From Actinomycetospora chiangmaiensis DSM 45062 (GTDB taxonomy: Bacteria; Actinomycetota; Actinomycetes; Mycobacteriales; Pseudonocardiaceae), in contig NZ_KB903229.1 of NCBI RefSeq assembly GCF_000379625.1, forward strand, positions 432,620 to 496,619: a DNA stretch of 64,000 nucleotides, written 5' to 3'. Both the position numbers and the translations under genes were made by a program. The notes under the pieces are model-generated. The model was not told where the DNA came from and did no database searches. It saw nothing but the letters and a program-made list of their open reading frames with translations. Of the stretch, positions 18,543-26,431 are shown one piece after another. Each line of letters begins with the position of its first letter. The first letter of the stretch is position 1.

Positions 18543-18548
18543 TACAGT
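18543..18548 (+). promoter_or_regulatory. -10 box TACAGT of a leaderless promoter
   Basis: Ends 6 nt before the ATG at 18555, inside the fol-pan cluster, so a second promoter is likely. Confidence 0.45.
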
Positions 18549-18554
18549 CCGGAC

Positions 18555-19211
18555 ATGGCCAACCCCGGGGCCGACCGGCGTCGCGGGTCGCGCGCGTCCG
18601 TCACCACGGGTGGCGGACGCCCCGGAGACCCCCTGGTCCGCGTGCTGCTCGTCGTGACGGCGCTGTGCGCGGCGCTCGCCGCGACCACCGTGGTGCTCGC
18701 CGACGACGAGCGCCTGCTGCGCCTCGGGGTGATCGCCGGGCTGTGGGCCGCGCTGCTCGCGGTCGCGGCGCTCGCCCGGCGCAGCGGCGGCGGGGGGAAC
18801 GACCCGGAGCGGGAGCTCGAGTCGATGCGTCGCACCTACGAGCTCGAGCTGGCCGCCGAGATCGACGCCCGCCGCGAGCACGAGCTCACGGTCGAGCAGA
18901 CGGTGCGCCGGGAGATCGTTGCCGAGGCCGGCCAGGAGCTGACGGCCCTGCGCGCCGAGGTCGAGCGGCTGCGCTCTCACCTGGAGAACGCCGAGACCCG
19001 CGCGGCGCCGCTGCCGGCGCAGCTGCAGGCCGTCGCGGGTGAGGGGCCCGCCCGGCCGGCCGCACCCGGCGTCGGGAACGGACCGCGGCTGCCCCGCCAG
19101 CACGTGAACGAGGTGTCCCACCCTTCGGCGCCCGGTCGGGGGACGGGCGGCCGGACCGTGGCCGAGCTGCTCGCCGCGCACGCGCAGGACCGCCGCCGCC
19201 CGTCGCGCTGA
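18555..19211 (+). CDS. membrane protein with coiled coil (Rv3604c position, DUF6779-like)
   Basis: 218 residues: a basic N-terminus, two membrane helices (VRVLLVVTALCAALAATTVVL; LGVIAGLWAALLAVAALA), then an acidic helical region (ERELESMRRTYELELAAEIDARREHELTVEQTVRREIVAEAGQELTALRAEVERLRSHLENAE) likely to form a coiled coil, and a variable tail ending GRTVAELLAAHAQDRRR. The conserved position between DUF3180 and the DUF2520 gene matches Rv3604c. Function unknown. Confidence 0.75.
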   Translation: MANPGADRRRGSRASVTTGGGRPGDPLVRVLLVVTALCAALAATTVVLADDERLLRLGVIAGLWAALLAVAALARRSGGGGNDPERELESMRRTYELELAAEIDARREHELTVEQTVRREIVAEAGQELTALRAEVERLRSHLENAETRAAPLPAQLQAVAGEGPARPAAPGVGNGPRLPRQHVNEVSHPSAPGRGTGGRTVAELLAAHAQDRRRPSR

Positions 19212-19243
19212 TCGTCCGTCCCGCCGGGGCGGCCGGGAGCCAC

Positions 19244-19249
19244 TACCCT
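19244..19249 (+). promoter_or_regulatory. -10 box TACCCT of a leaderless promoter
   Basis: Ends 8 nt before the GTG at 19258. Confidence 0.45.
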
Positions 19250-19257
19250 GCGGCAGG

Positions 19258-20538
19258 GTGATCGCCACCCCGGTCCGGCTCGCCCCGCAGCAGCGCCGCA
19301 CGCTCGTCTGGCCCGTCCTCGGGCTCATCGTGCTCGGCATCTGCGCGCTGGCCGCCGTGGGCTTCGCGAGCACCGAGATCGGCACCGGCGGCGTCGTCGT
19401 CGGCGCGATCTGCGCGCTGCTGCCGGTGGGGCCGGTGCTGTTGGCGTTCGCCTGGGTCGACCGCTGGGAGCCGGAGCCGCCGCGCCTGCTGCTCACCGCG
19501 TTCCTGTGGGGCGCCGGGTTCGCGGCCCTGGTCGCGCTGATCATCAACTCCAGCGCCGTGCTCGCCGCGGAGCTGCTGCTCGGACGGGGGCAGGGCGACT
19601 TCGTCGGCGCGGTGATCTCCGCGCCGCTGGTCGAGGAGTTCGTCAAGGGCGCGTTCGTGGTGGGGCTGCTGCTGTTCCGGCGCCGCGAGTTCGACGGGAT
19701 CGTCGACGGCGTGGTCTACGCCGGCTTCGTCGGCGCGGGCTTCGCCTTCACCGAGAACATCATCTACTTCGGCCGCGCGTTCACCGACGCCGGCACGGCC
19801 CCGGTCGCCGGCGTCATCGTCACCTTCATCCTGCGCGGGGTCCTCTCGCCGTTCGCCCACCCGCTGTTCACCTCCATGACGGGCATCGGGGTCGGGATCG
19901 CGGCGAGCATCCGTTCGCGGGTCGGCGGCGCGCTGGCGATCCTGCTCGGCTACGTCCTCGCGGTGATCCTGCACGCGCTGTGGAACTCCGCGACGCAGCT
20001 CGGCCCCGGGTTCTTCGGCGTGTACATCCTCATCATGGTGCCGCTGTTCCTCGCGCTCCTCGGCCTCGTGATCTGGCAGCGCCGCCGGGAACGCGACGTG
20101 CTGGCCCGCCAGATGCCGGGCTTCGCCGCCGCGGGCTGGATCGCCGAGAGCGAGGTCCCGCTCCTCGGCAGCATGTCCGGACGACGACGCTGGCTCGCGG
20201 CCGTCCGCCGGACCGCCGGCAGGCCGGCCGCCCATGCCGTCGTCCACTACCAGCACGCGGTGTCCGAGCTGGCGTTCCTGCGGGCCCGTGCCGAGCGCGG
20301 CGCCATCCCGCCCGACCCGCGCTGGCACGCCGAGCTGCTCGACAACCTCGTCCGCACCCGCATGGCCGCGGTCACCGCGCCCGGCGTCCCCCAGGGGCAG
20401 CAGCCGCCGCCCGGCCCGCCACCGGGTCCCCGCCCGCCGTCCGGCCCCTTCCCGACGCCGGGTCCTTCCGGACCGGGGTGGGGCGGCCCGCAGCCGCCGT
20501 ACCCGCCGTCGCAGCCCTGGCAGCGGCCGCGGGGGTAG
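19258..20538 (+). CDS. PrsW-family intramembrane metalloprotease
   Basis: 426 residues with about eight membrane helices. PrsW motifs appear in order: DRWEPEPPRLLL, APLVEEFVKG (catalytic Glu pair), GFAFTENIIYFGRAF, FAHPLFTSMTGIGVG and LHALWNS. In Bacillus, PrsW starts cleavage of an anti-sigma factor; the target here is unknown. The Pro/Gly-rich last 60 residues are disordered. It is inserted between the Rv3604c- and Rv3603c-like genes, a position not occupied by PrsW in M. tuberculosis. Confidence 0.9.
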   Translation: MIATPVRLAPQQRRTLVWPVLGLIVLGICALAAVGFASTEIGTGGVVVGAICALLPVGPVLLAFAWVDRWEPEPPRLLLTAFLWGAGFAALVALIINSSAVLAAELLLGRGQGDFVGAVISAPLVEEFVKGAFVVGLLLFRRREFDGIVDGVVYAGFVGAGFAFTENIIYFGRAFTDAGTAPVAGVIVTFILRGVLSPFAHPLFTSMTGIGVGIAASIRSRVGGALAILLGYVLAVILHALWNSATQLGPGFFGVYILIMVPLFLALLGLVIWQRRRERDVLARQMPGFAAAGWIAESEVPLLGSMSGRRRWLAAVRRTAGRPAAHAVVHYQHAVSELAFLRARAERGAIPPDPRWHAELLDNLVRTRMAAVTAPGVPQGQQPPPGPPPGPRPPSGPFPTPGPSGPGWGGPQPPYPPSQPWQRPRG

Positions 20539-20575
20539 CCGGGCGCGTGCGTCGGTGGCCCCGTTCGCGCGTCAG

Positions 20576-20670
20576 GTGACAGCAATGGGCCACCGCTGAC
20601 GTCAGGGTGCTGGGGGTGTCAGCCGTGGCCCACCGCTGACGTCCGGTGTCAGCCGTGTGCCACCGCTGAC
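20576..20670. repeat. array of three 23-bp GTCAGC..GCTGAC palindromic elements
   Basis: Copies at 20618-20640 and 20648-20670 both begin GTCAGCCGTG and end CCACCGCTGAC; a degenerate one spans about 20576-20600. The 261-bp gap 20539-20799 otherwise shows no gene. Confidence 0.75.
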
Positions 20671-20799
20671 GTCACGGTGCCCGACTGTCATCCCGATCAC
20701 CCACGGCCACCGGGACGTCGTCGCGCGTCTACCCTCGCCAGCGCATCGTCCGGTACCCGCTCCACTGAGCGGGACGGGAACGACGAGTGGTGAAGGGGT

Positions 20800-21732
20800 G
20801 TGCTCGTGAGCGCCTCCGGCAGCGACGCCGGGCCCAGGCCTGCGCGTCTCGACGTCGGCGTGGTCTCCGCCGGGAGGGTCGGCGCCGTGATGGGCGCCGC
20901 GCTGGCGGCCGCCGGCCACACGGTCGTCGCGGCCTCCGCCGTGTCACGCGCCTCGCGCGCCCGCGCCGAGGCCCTGTTGCCCGGGGCGGCGATCCTGCCG
21001 CCCGACGAGGTCGTGCGGAACGCCGACCTGGCCCTGCTCGCCGTGCCCGACGACGTCCTGCCCGGGCTGGTGCGCGGGCTCGCGGCATCGGGGTGCCTGC
21101 GGCCCGGGCAGATCCTGGTCCACACCTGCGGGTCCCACGGGGTGGGCGTGCTCGGCCCGGCCGCGGAGCACGACGTGCTCCCCATCGCCCTGCACCCGGC
21201 CATGACGATCACCGGCCGGCCGGAGGACGTCACCCGGCTCACCGGGGCCTGCGTCGGGGTGACCGCGAACAGCTCGCCGACCGAGGACGCGGAGGCGGCC
21301 TGGCTCGTCGGCGAGGCGCTCGTCGTCGAGATCGGGGCGGAGCCGGTGCGCATCCCCGAGGAGATGCGCCCGCTCTACCACGCGGCGCTCGCGCACGGCG
21401 CGAACCACCTGATCACGCTGGTCCGCGAGGCCGCCGACCTGCTGCGCGACGCCGGGATCGAGCCGGCCGAACGCGTGCTCGCCCCGCTCCTGTCGGCAGC
21501 GCTCGACAACGCCCTGCGCCTCGGCGACCGCGCCCTGACCGGGCCGGTCGTCCGCGGCGACGCGGGGACCGTCGCGACCCACCTGCGCCACCTCGACGCG
21601 CGGGCCCCCGAGTCGGCCGAGCTCTACCGCGCCCTCGCCCGCCGCACCGCCGAGCGCGCCCACGCCGGCGGGCTCATCGGCGACGACGAGTTCACCGCCG
21701 TCATCGACACCTTCGAGAGGCACACGCCGTGA
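20800..21732 (+). CDS. Rossmann-fold / DUF2520 protein next to panC (Rv3603c type)
   Basis: 310 residues. The N-terminal NAD(P)-binding pattern LDVGVVSAGRVGAVMGAALAAAGHTVVAAS is followed by LALLAVPDDVLPGLVRGLA and HTCGSHGVGVLGPA; the C-terminal half is the helical DUF2520 domain (LYHAALAHGANHLITLVREAADLLRDAGI). The family resembles pyrroline-carboxylate/ketopantoate reductases. A role in pantothenate synthesis, possibly ketopantoate reduction, is inferred from its 4-bp overlap with panC and is not proven. A GTG at 20806 is an equally good start. Confidence 0.85.
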   Translation: MLVSASGSDAGPRPARLDVGVVSAGRVGAVMGAALAAAGHTVVAASAVSRASRARAEALLPGAAILPPDEVVRNADLALLAVPDDVLPGLVRGLAASGCLRPGQILVHTCGSHGVGVLGPAAEHDVLPIALHPAMTITGRPEDVTRLTGACVGVTANSSPTEDAEAAWLVGEALVVEIGAEPVRIPEEMRPLYHAALAHGANHLITLVREAADLLRDAGIEPAERVLAPLLSAALDNALRLGDRALTGPVVRGDAGTVATHLRHLDARAPESAELYRALARRTAERAHAGGLIGDDEFTAVIDTFERHTP

Positions 21733-22646
21733 CCCGCCCCTCCAGCCTGCGCACGCACGACCTGCTCGGGCGCTCCCGGCCGAAGTACGTCAAGGACGGC
21801 CTCACCGTCCACACCGACCCGAACACGCTGCGCCGCGTGACGAAGGCGATGCGCGGCGGCGGCCGCCGGGTCACGCTCGTCCCGACGATGGGTGCCCTGC
21901 ACGACGGCCACCGCGAGCTGATGCGCCGCGCCCGCTCGATCCCCGGCTCCAGCACCGTGGTGTCGATCTTCGTGAACCCCCGCCAGTTCGGGCCGACCGA
22001 GGACTTCGACCGCTACCCCCGCGCGTTCGAGGCCGACCTCGAGATGTGCCGCGAGGAGGGCGTCGAGCTCGTGTTCGCACCCGACGTCGACACGATGTAC
22101 CCGGCGGGCTTCACCACGAGCATCGACCCGGGGCCGCTCGGCGCCGAGCTCGAGGGCGCCGCCCGTCCCGGGCACTTCGCGGGGATGCTGACGGTGGTCA
22201 ACAAGCTGTTCGCGATCTGCGTGCCGGACGTCGCGTTCTTCGGGGAGAAGGACTGGCAGCAGCTGGCGCTGATCCGGCGGATGGTGCGCGACCTCGACAT
22301 CGACGTCCACGTGGTCGGCGTCCCCACCGTCCGCGAGACCGACGGGCTGGCGCGGTCGAGCCGCAACGCCTACCTCGACGAGACCCAGCGCCGGCAGGCC
22401 GTGGCGATCTCCGCTGCGCTCTCGGCCGGCCAGTACGCCGGTGAGCAGGGCCCGGAGGCGGTCGTCGCGGCCGCCCGCGAGGTGCTCGCCGCCGAGCCGG
22501 CCCTCGAGGTCGACTACGTCGAGCTGCGCGACCCGGAGCTCGGCCCCGCCCCGACGATCGGCGACGCCCGCCTGCTCATCGCCGCCCGTCTGGGCGCAAC
22601 CCGCCTGATCGACAACGCCCACGTCTCGGTGACGGAGAGAGTCTGA
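21729..22646 (+). CDS. panC: pantothenate synthetase (pantoate-beta-alanine ligase)
   Basis: 305 residues. It joins pantoate and beta-alanine using [24 protein letters not shown] holds the HxGH motif; [40 protein letters not shown] and [20 protein letters not shown] are the family signatures. The GTG overlaps the upstream stop (GTGA), and the panC stop overlaps the panD ATG by 1 bp. The N-terminus is about 25 residues longer than in many homologues; an internal start cannot be excluded. Confidence 0.95.
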   Translation: MTRPSSLRTHDLLGRSRPKYVKDGLTVHTDPNTLRRVTKAMRGGGRRVTLVPTMGALHDGHRELMRRARSIPGSSTVVSIFVNPRQFGPTEDFDRYPRAFEADLEMCREEGVELVFAPDVDTMYPAGFTTSIDPGPLGAELEGAARPGHFAGMLTVVNKLFAICVPDVAFFGEKDWQQLALIRRMVRDLDIDVHVVGVPTVRETDGLARSSRNAYLDETQRRQAVAISAALSAGQYAGEQGPEAVVAAAREVLAAEPALEVDYVELRDPELGPAPTIGDARLLIAARLGATRLIDNAHVSVTERV

Positions 22647-23080
22647 TGCTGCGCACGATGCTCAAGTCCAAGATCCACCGGGCGACGGTCACGGACGCGG
22701 ACCTGCACTACGTCGGGTCGGTCACCGTCGACACCGACCTGATGGCCGCGGCCGACCTGCTCGAGGGGGAGCAGGTCGCGATCGTCGACGTCACCAACGG
22801 TGCCCGCCTGGAGACCTACGTGATCCCGGGCGAGGCCGGCTCCGGCGTCATCGGGATCAACGGCGCCGCCGCGCACCTCGTGCACCCCGGCGACCTCGTC
22901 ATCCTCATCGCCTACGGGCAGATGGACGACTCCGAGGCCCGCGCCCACCGGCCGCGCGTGGTCTTCGTGGACGACCGCAACCGCGTCCTCGACCGGGGCT
23001 CGGACCCCGCCTACGTGCCGGCGGACGCCCCGGAGGCGTCGCTGCTGGTGCCGGGCACGCGGGCCGCCGCCCTGAACTGA
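22646..23080 (+). CDS. panD: aspartate 1-decarboxylase precursor
   Basis: 144 residues. It makes beta-alanine for PanC. The self-cleavage site YVGSVTVD (Gly-Ser bond at about 24-25, giving the pyruvoyl group) and [22 protein letters not shown] are intact. ATG overlaps the panC stop. Confidence 0.96.
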   Translation: MLRTMLKSKIHRATVTDADLHYVGSVTVDTDLMAAADLLEGEQVAIVDVTNGARLETYVIPGEAGSGVIGINGAAAHLVHPGDLVILIAYGQMDDSEARAHRPRVVFVDDRNRVLDRGSDPAYVPADAPEASLLVPGTRAAALN

Positions 23081-23088
23081 GGACGGCA

Positions 23089-23110
23089 GGGGCGAGCGGA
23101 GCGACGGGGG
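23089..23110 (+). repeat. 22-bp repeat beginning GGGGCGAGCGGAGCG, coaX leader copy
   Basis: Identical over 22 bp to 44325-44346 inside the mutY start region. Here it supplies the purine-rich leader 8 bp before the coaX start. Confidence 0.8.
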
Positions 23111-23118
23111 AGGGGCGC

Positions 23119-23964
23119 GTGCTGCTCTGCATCGATGTCGGCAACACGCAGACGGCCCTCGCGCTCTACCCGTCGTCGACGCTTCCCGACGACGGGCCCG
23201 AGGTCACCTCCCGCTGGGACGCCCGGATCCGTACCGAGCGGCGGGCCACCGCCGACGAGCTCGCCCTGACCGTCCGCGGCATGCTCGGCCCGCTGGTCGC
23301 GGAGGTCGACGGCGTCGCGGCGCTGTCGACGGTGCCGGCGCTGCTCCGGGAACTGCGCGGGATGCTCGACCGGCACTTCGCGGGCGTCGCCCGGGTCCTT
23401 GTCGAGCCCGGGGTCCGCACGGGGGTGCCGCTGCTCGTCGACAACCCGAAGGAGGTCGGCGCCGACCGGGTGGTGCAGGCGCTGGCCGCGCACCAGCGCG
23501 TCGGCGGGCCCTGCGTGGTGGTCACGTTCGGGACCTCGACCGTCATCGACGCGGTCTCCGCCGACGGCGAGTTCCTGGGCGGTGCGCTCGCGGCAGGGGT
23601 CGCCGTGTCGGCCGACGCCCTCGCGGTGCGGGCCGCCGGGCTGCGCCCGGTGGAGCTCGTAGCGCCACGCACCGTGCTCGGGCGCTCGACCGTCGAGGGC
23701 ATGCAGGCCGGTCTCGTGCTCGGGGCCGCCGCGATGGTCGACGGGCTCGTCCGCCGGATCGGCGAGGAGGTCGCCGCGAAGGACGCGGCGGGCCGCGGGC
23801 CGGTCGCGGTCGTCGCCTGCGGTGGGCTCGCGCCCGTCGTGGCACCGGAGTGCTCGACCGTCACGCACCACGTCCCCGACCTCACCCTCCAGGGTCTGCG
23901 CCTCGTGTACGGGCGGGTGCAGGAGGCGGCGCGGGCCCGCGAGGAGCGGCGCGCCCGTCGGTGA
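23119..23964 (+). CDS. coaX: type III pantothenate kinase
   Basis: 281 residues. It phosphorylates pantothenate in the first step of CoA synthesis. MLLCIDVGNTQTALALY (phosphate-1 loop), DNPKEVGADRVVQALAA, VVVTFGTSTVIDAVSADGEFLGGALAAGV and the C-terminal VVACGGLAPVV are the CoaX signature. It follows panCD, completing a beta-alanine to phosphopantothenate module. A near-exact dispersed 15-mer at 23183-23197 encodes LPDDGP in a loop. Confidence 0.95.
   Translation: MLLCIDVGNTQTALALYPSSTLPDDGPEVTSRWDARIRTERRATADELALTVRGMLGPLVAEVDGVAALSTVPALLRELRGMLDRHFAGVARVLVEPGVRTGVPLLVDNPKEVGADRVVQALAAHQRVGGPCVVVTFGTSTVIDAVSADGEFLGGALAAGVAVSADALAVRAAGLRPVELVAPRTVLGRSTVEGMQAGLVLGAAAMVDGLVRRIGEEVAAKDAAGRGPVAVVACGGLAPVVAPECSTVTHHVPDLTLQGLRLVYGRVQEAARAREERRARR
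23183..23197 (+). repeat. dispersed 15-mer, copy 3 (14/15 match)
   Basis: TTCCCGACGACGGG then C instead of T, inside coaX. Confidence 0.7.
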
Positions 23965-24013
23965 GGCCACCGTCCGGCCGCTTTTGTCGCGGGGTGCGGC
24001 GCCGACCCGGCTG

Positions 24014-24042
24014 CCTTGTCGTTGTGGTTCCGCACGACAAGG
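24014..24042. terminator. terminator between convergent coaX and the GlxA-type gene
   Basis: CCTTGTCGT/ACGACAAGG, a 9-bp stem with an 11-nt loop that can pair further, sits in the 127-bp convergent gap. Confidence 0.7.
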
Positions 24043-24091
24043 GGGCGCCCAGCGTCGGGAGGCCGCGACGAGGACCGGGAGCGGGGCGACC

Positions 24092-25063
24092 TCAGGCCCT
24101 CGCGCGCGGCGACGCCCGGTAGGTGCGGCGGTACGCGACGGGGGAGAGCCCGACGTCGGCGGCCAGGTGGGCCCGCAGCGACGACGTGGTGCCCAGGCCT
24201 GCCTCGGTGGCGACCCGGTCGACGGGCAGGTCGGTCGACTCCAGCAGGTGCCGGGCGTGGGCGACCCGTTGCGCCAGCACCCAGGCGTGCGGGGAGGTGC
24301 CGGTCTCTGCCCGGAACCGGCGCGCGAACGTCCGCGTGCTCATCCGGGCATGCCCCGCGAGCGTCGCCACGTCGAGCGGCTCCGCCAGGCGCTCGCGGGC
24401 CCAGAGCCGGGTCGCCGCGGTGGACCCGCCGTCGTCGACGGGGAGGGGTCGCTCGATGAACTGGGCCTGCCCGCCGTCGCGCCAGGGCGACACCACGAGG
24501 TGCCGGGCGACCTCGGTCGCCACGGCCGCCCCGTGGTCGCGGCGGACCACGTGCAGGCACAGGTCGAGACCCGCGGCCAGCCCGGCGGAGGTGGCGAGGT
24601 CGCCCTCGTCGACGAACAGCACGTCCTCGTCGAGGTCGACGTCCGGGTACAGGCGCCGGAACTCCGCGGCACGGGCCCAGTGGGTGGTGGCCCGGCGGCC
24701 GGCGAGCCGACCGGCCGCGCCGAGGACGAACGCGCCGGTGCAGATCGACATCCAGCGGGCCCCGGAGGGCACCAGTGCGAGCACCTCGCGGACCGCGGCG
24801 GGCAGGACCCCGTCGCGCCGGGCGGGCGGGAAGTGGGTGCCGGGCACGAGGACGGTGTCGGCGGCCGCGAGCGCCTCCGGGCCGTGCTCCACGTGCAGGG
24901 CGTAGCCCGCGGTCGTCGGCACCGGACCCGCCTCCAGGCCGCAGACCCGCACGTCGTAGAGCGGCTCCCCGTCCCGCTCGGCAGTGCCGAACACCTGCGG
25001 GGGGATTGCGAGGTCGAAGCCGACCACCGGCGGGAGGGCGAGCACGACGACGACGTGGGGCAT
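24092..25063 (-). CDS. GlxA-type regulator: DJ-1/PfpI domain plus AraC HTH
   Basis: 323 residues. The N-terminal DJ-1/PfpI-like domain (VVVVLALPPVVGFDLAIPPQVF; nucleophile-elbow-like SICTGAFVLGAAG) is fused to a C-terminal AraC HTH (LDVATLAGHARMSTRTFARRFRAETGTSPHAWVLAQRVAHARHLLESTDLPVDRVATEAGLGTTSSLRAHL). It is divergent from the MFS gene with 72 bp between starts, so that transporter is the obvious candidate target. The ligand is unknown. Confidence 0.9.
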   Translation of the reverse strand: MPHVVVVLALPPVVGFDLAIPPQVFGTAERDGEPLYDVRVCGLEAGPVPTTAGYALHVEHGPEALAAADTVLVPGTHFPPARRDGVLPAAVREVLALVPSGARWMSICTGAFVLGAAGRLAGRRATTHWARAAEFRRLYPDVDLDEDVLFVDEGDLATSAGLAAGLDLCLHVVRRDHGAAVATEVARHLVVSPWRDGGQAQFIERPLPVDDGGSTAATRLWARERLAEPLDVATLAGHARMSTRTFARRFRAETGTSPHAWVLAQRVAHARHLLESTDLPVDRVATEAGLGTTSSLRAHLAADVGLSPVAYRRTYRASPRARA

Positions 25064-25135
25064 GGCCGGATTTTGGCATCTGATGGCGTTCCTGCCACTG
25101 GTGTTCGACGCACGGGCCCGGCATCGTTCCCGCTC

Positions 25136-26431
25136 GTGACCGCCGAGGCCCCCGCCACGACCCCCCGCACCCGCTCCTCCTGGTGGCCCTGGGCCGTCGC
25201 GGTGACGGCGTTCGTCGCGCTCATGGGGGCCGCCGGCTTCCGGTCCGCCCCGGGCGTGCTGATCGCGCCGCTGCACGAGGAGTTCGGCTGGTCGACGGCC
25301 ACGATCTCCACCGCGGTCTCGATCAACCTCGTGCTCTACGGCGTCATCTCGCCGTTCGCGGCCGCGCTCATGGAGCGGTTCGGGATGCGCCGCGTGGTCG
25401 GCGGCGCGCTGCTGCTGGTGGCGGCGGGCAGCGGGCTCACCGTCCTCATGACCCAGGTGTGGCAGCTGATGCTGCTCTGGGGCGTGCTCGTCGGGGTCGG
25501 CACCGGCTCGATGGCGCTCGCCTTCGTCGCGACCGTGACCGGCCGTTGGTTCGTCCGGCGCCGCGGCCTGGTCAGCGGGGTCCTGACGGCGGCCCAGGCC
25601 GCGGGCGGCCTCGTCTTCCTGCCGCTCATGGCGTCGCTGTCGGAGAGCGTCGGCTGGCGGGCGGCGTCGCTGCTCGTGGCCGCGGGAGCGCTCATCGTCG
25701 TGCCGGTGGTGGTGCTCTTCCTGCGCGACTCCCCGGTCGACGTCGGCACCGTCGCCCACGGCGCCGACCCCGGCTCCGTCGCCGCGGCCTTCCCGACGAC
25801 GGGTGGCGCGGGTGGGGCCGCCCGGCGTGCGGTCTCGGTGCTCGGCGAGGCGGCCCGCACCCGGACGTTCTGGCTGCTCGCGGGCGGGTTCGCGATCTGC
25901 GGCGCGACGACGGTGGGGCTCCTGGGGACCCACTTCGTCCCCGCCGCGCACGACCACGGGATGCCCGCGACGACGGCGGCGGGGCTGCTCGCGCTGGTCG
26001 GTGTGTTCGACGTCCTGGGCACGATCCTGTCCGGCTGGCTCACCGACCGGTGGGACCCGCGTCGGCTGCTCGCCGTCTACTACGTGCTGCGGGGCGCCTC
26101 GCTGCTCGTGCTGCCGCTGCTCCTGGCGCCGACCACGGTGCCGCCGATGTGGGCGTTCGTCGTCTTCTACGGGCTGGACTGGGTGGCGACCGTGCCGCCG
26201 ACCGTCGCGCTGTGCCGGGAACGGTTCGGGGACCGCGGGCCGATCGTGTTCGGGTGGGTGTTCGCGTCGCACCAGGTCGGCTCGGCGATCGCGGCGGTCG
26301 GGGCGGGCATCATCCGCGACACCACCGGCAGCTACGACGGCGCCTGGTGGGGTGCGGGTGCCCTGTGCGTCGTGGCGGCCGGTCTGTCGCTCGCGATCAG
26401 CCGGGCGGTGTCGCCGGCCGTGCGGAGCTGA
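25136..26431 (+). CDS. major facilitator superfamily transporter
   Basis: 431 residues with twelve predicted membrane helices. ALMERFGMRRVVGG between helices 2 and 3 and GWLTDRWDPRRLLAVYYVLRG between helices 8 and 9 are the MFS loop motifs. It resembles the monocarboxylate/oxalate-type MFS group (GVLIAPLHEEFGWSTATISTAVSINLVLYG), but the substrate cannot be read. The GTG at 25136 gives the family N-terminus. One exact dispersed 15-mer lies in the central cytoplasmic loop. Its last 35 bp overlap the 3' end of the convergent GAF regulator. Confidence 0.9.
   Translation: MTAEAPATTPRTRSSWWPWAVAVTAFVALMGAAGFRSAPGVLIAPLHEEFGWSTATISTAVSINLVLYGVISPFAAALMERFGMRRVVGGALLLVAAGSGLTVLMTQVWQLMLLWGVLVGVGTGSMALAFVATVTGRWFVRRRGLVSGVLTAAQAAGGLVFLPLMASLSESVGWRAASLLVAAGALIVVPVVVLFLRDSPVDVGTVAHGADPGSVAAAFPTTGGAGGAARRAVSVLGEAARTRTFWLLAGGFAICGATTVGLLGTHFVPAAHDHGMPATTAAGLLALVGVFDVLGTILSGWLTDRWDPRRLLAVYYVLRGASLLVLPLLLAPTTVPPMWAFVVFYGLDWVATVPPTVALCRERFGDRGPIVFGWVFASHQVGSAIAAVGAGIIRDTTGSYDGAWWGAGALCVVAAGLSLAISRAVSPAVRS
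25790..25804 (+). repeat. dispersed 15-mer TTCCCGACGACGGGT, copy 4
   Basis: Exact copy encoding F-P-T-T-G in the central loop of the MFS transporter. Confidence 0.8.
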
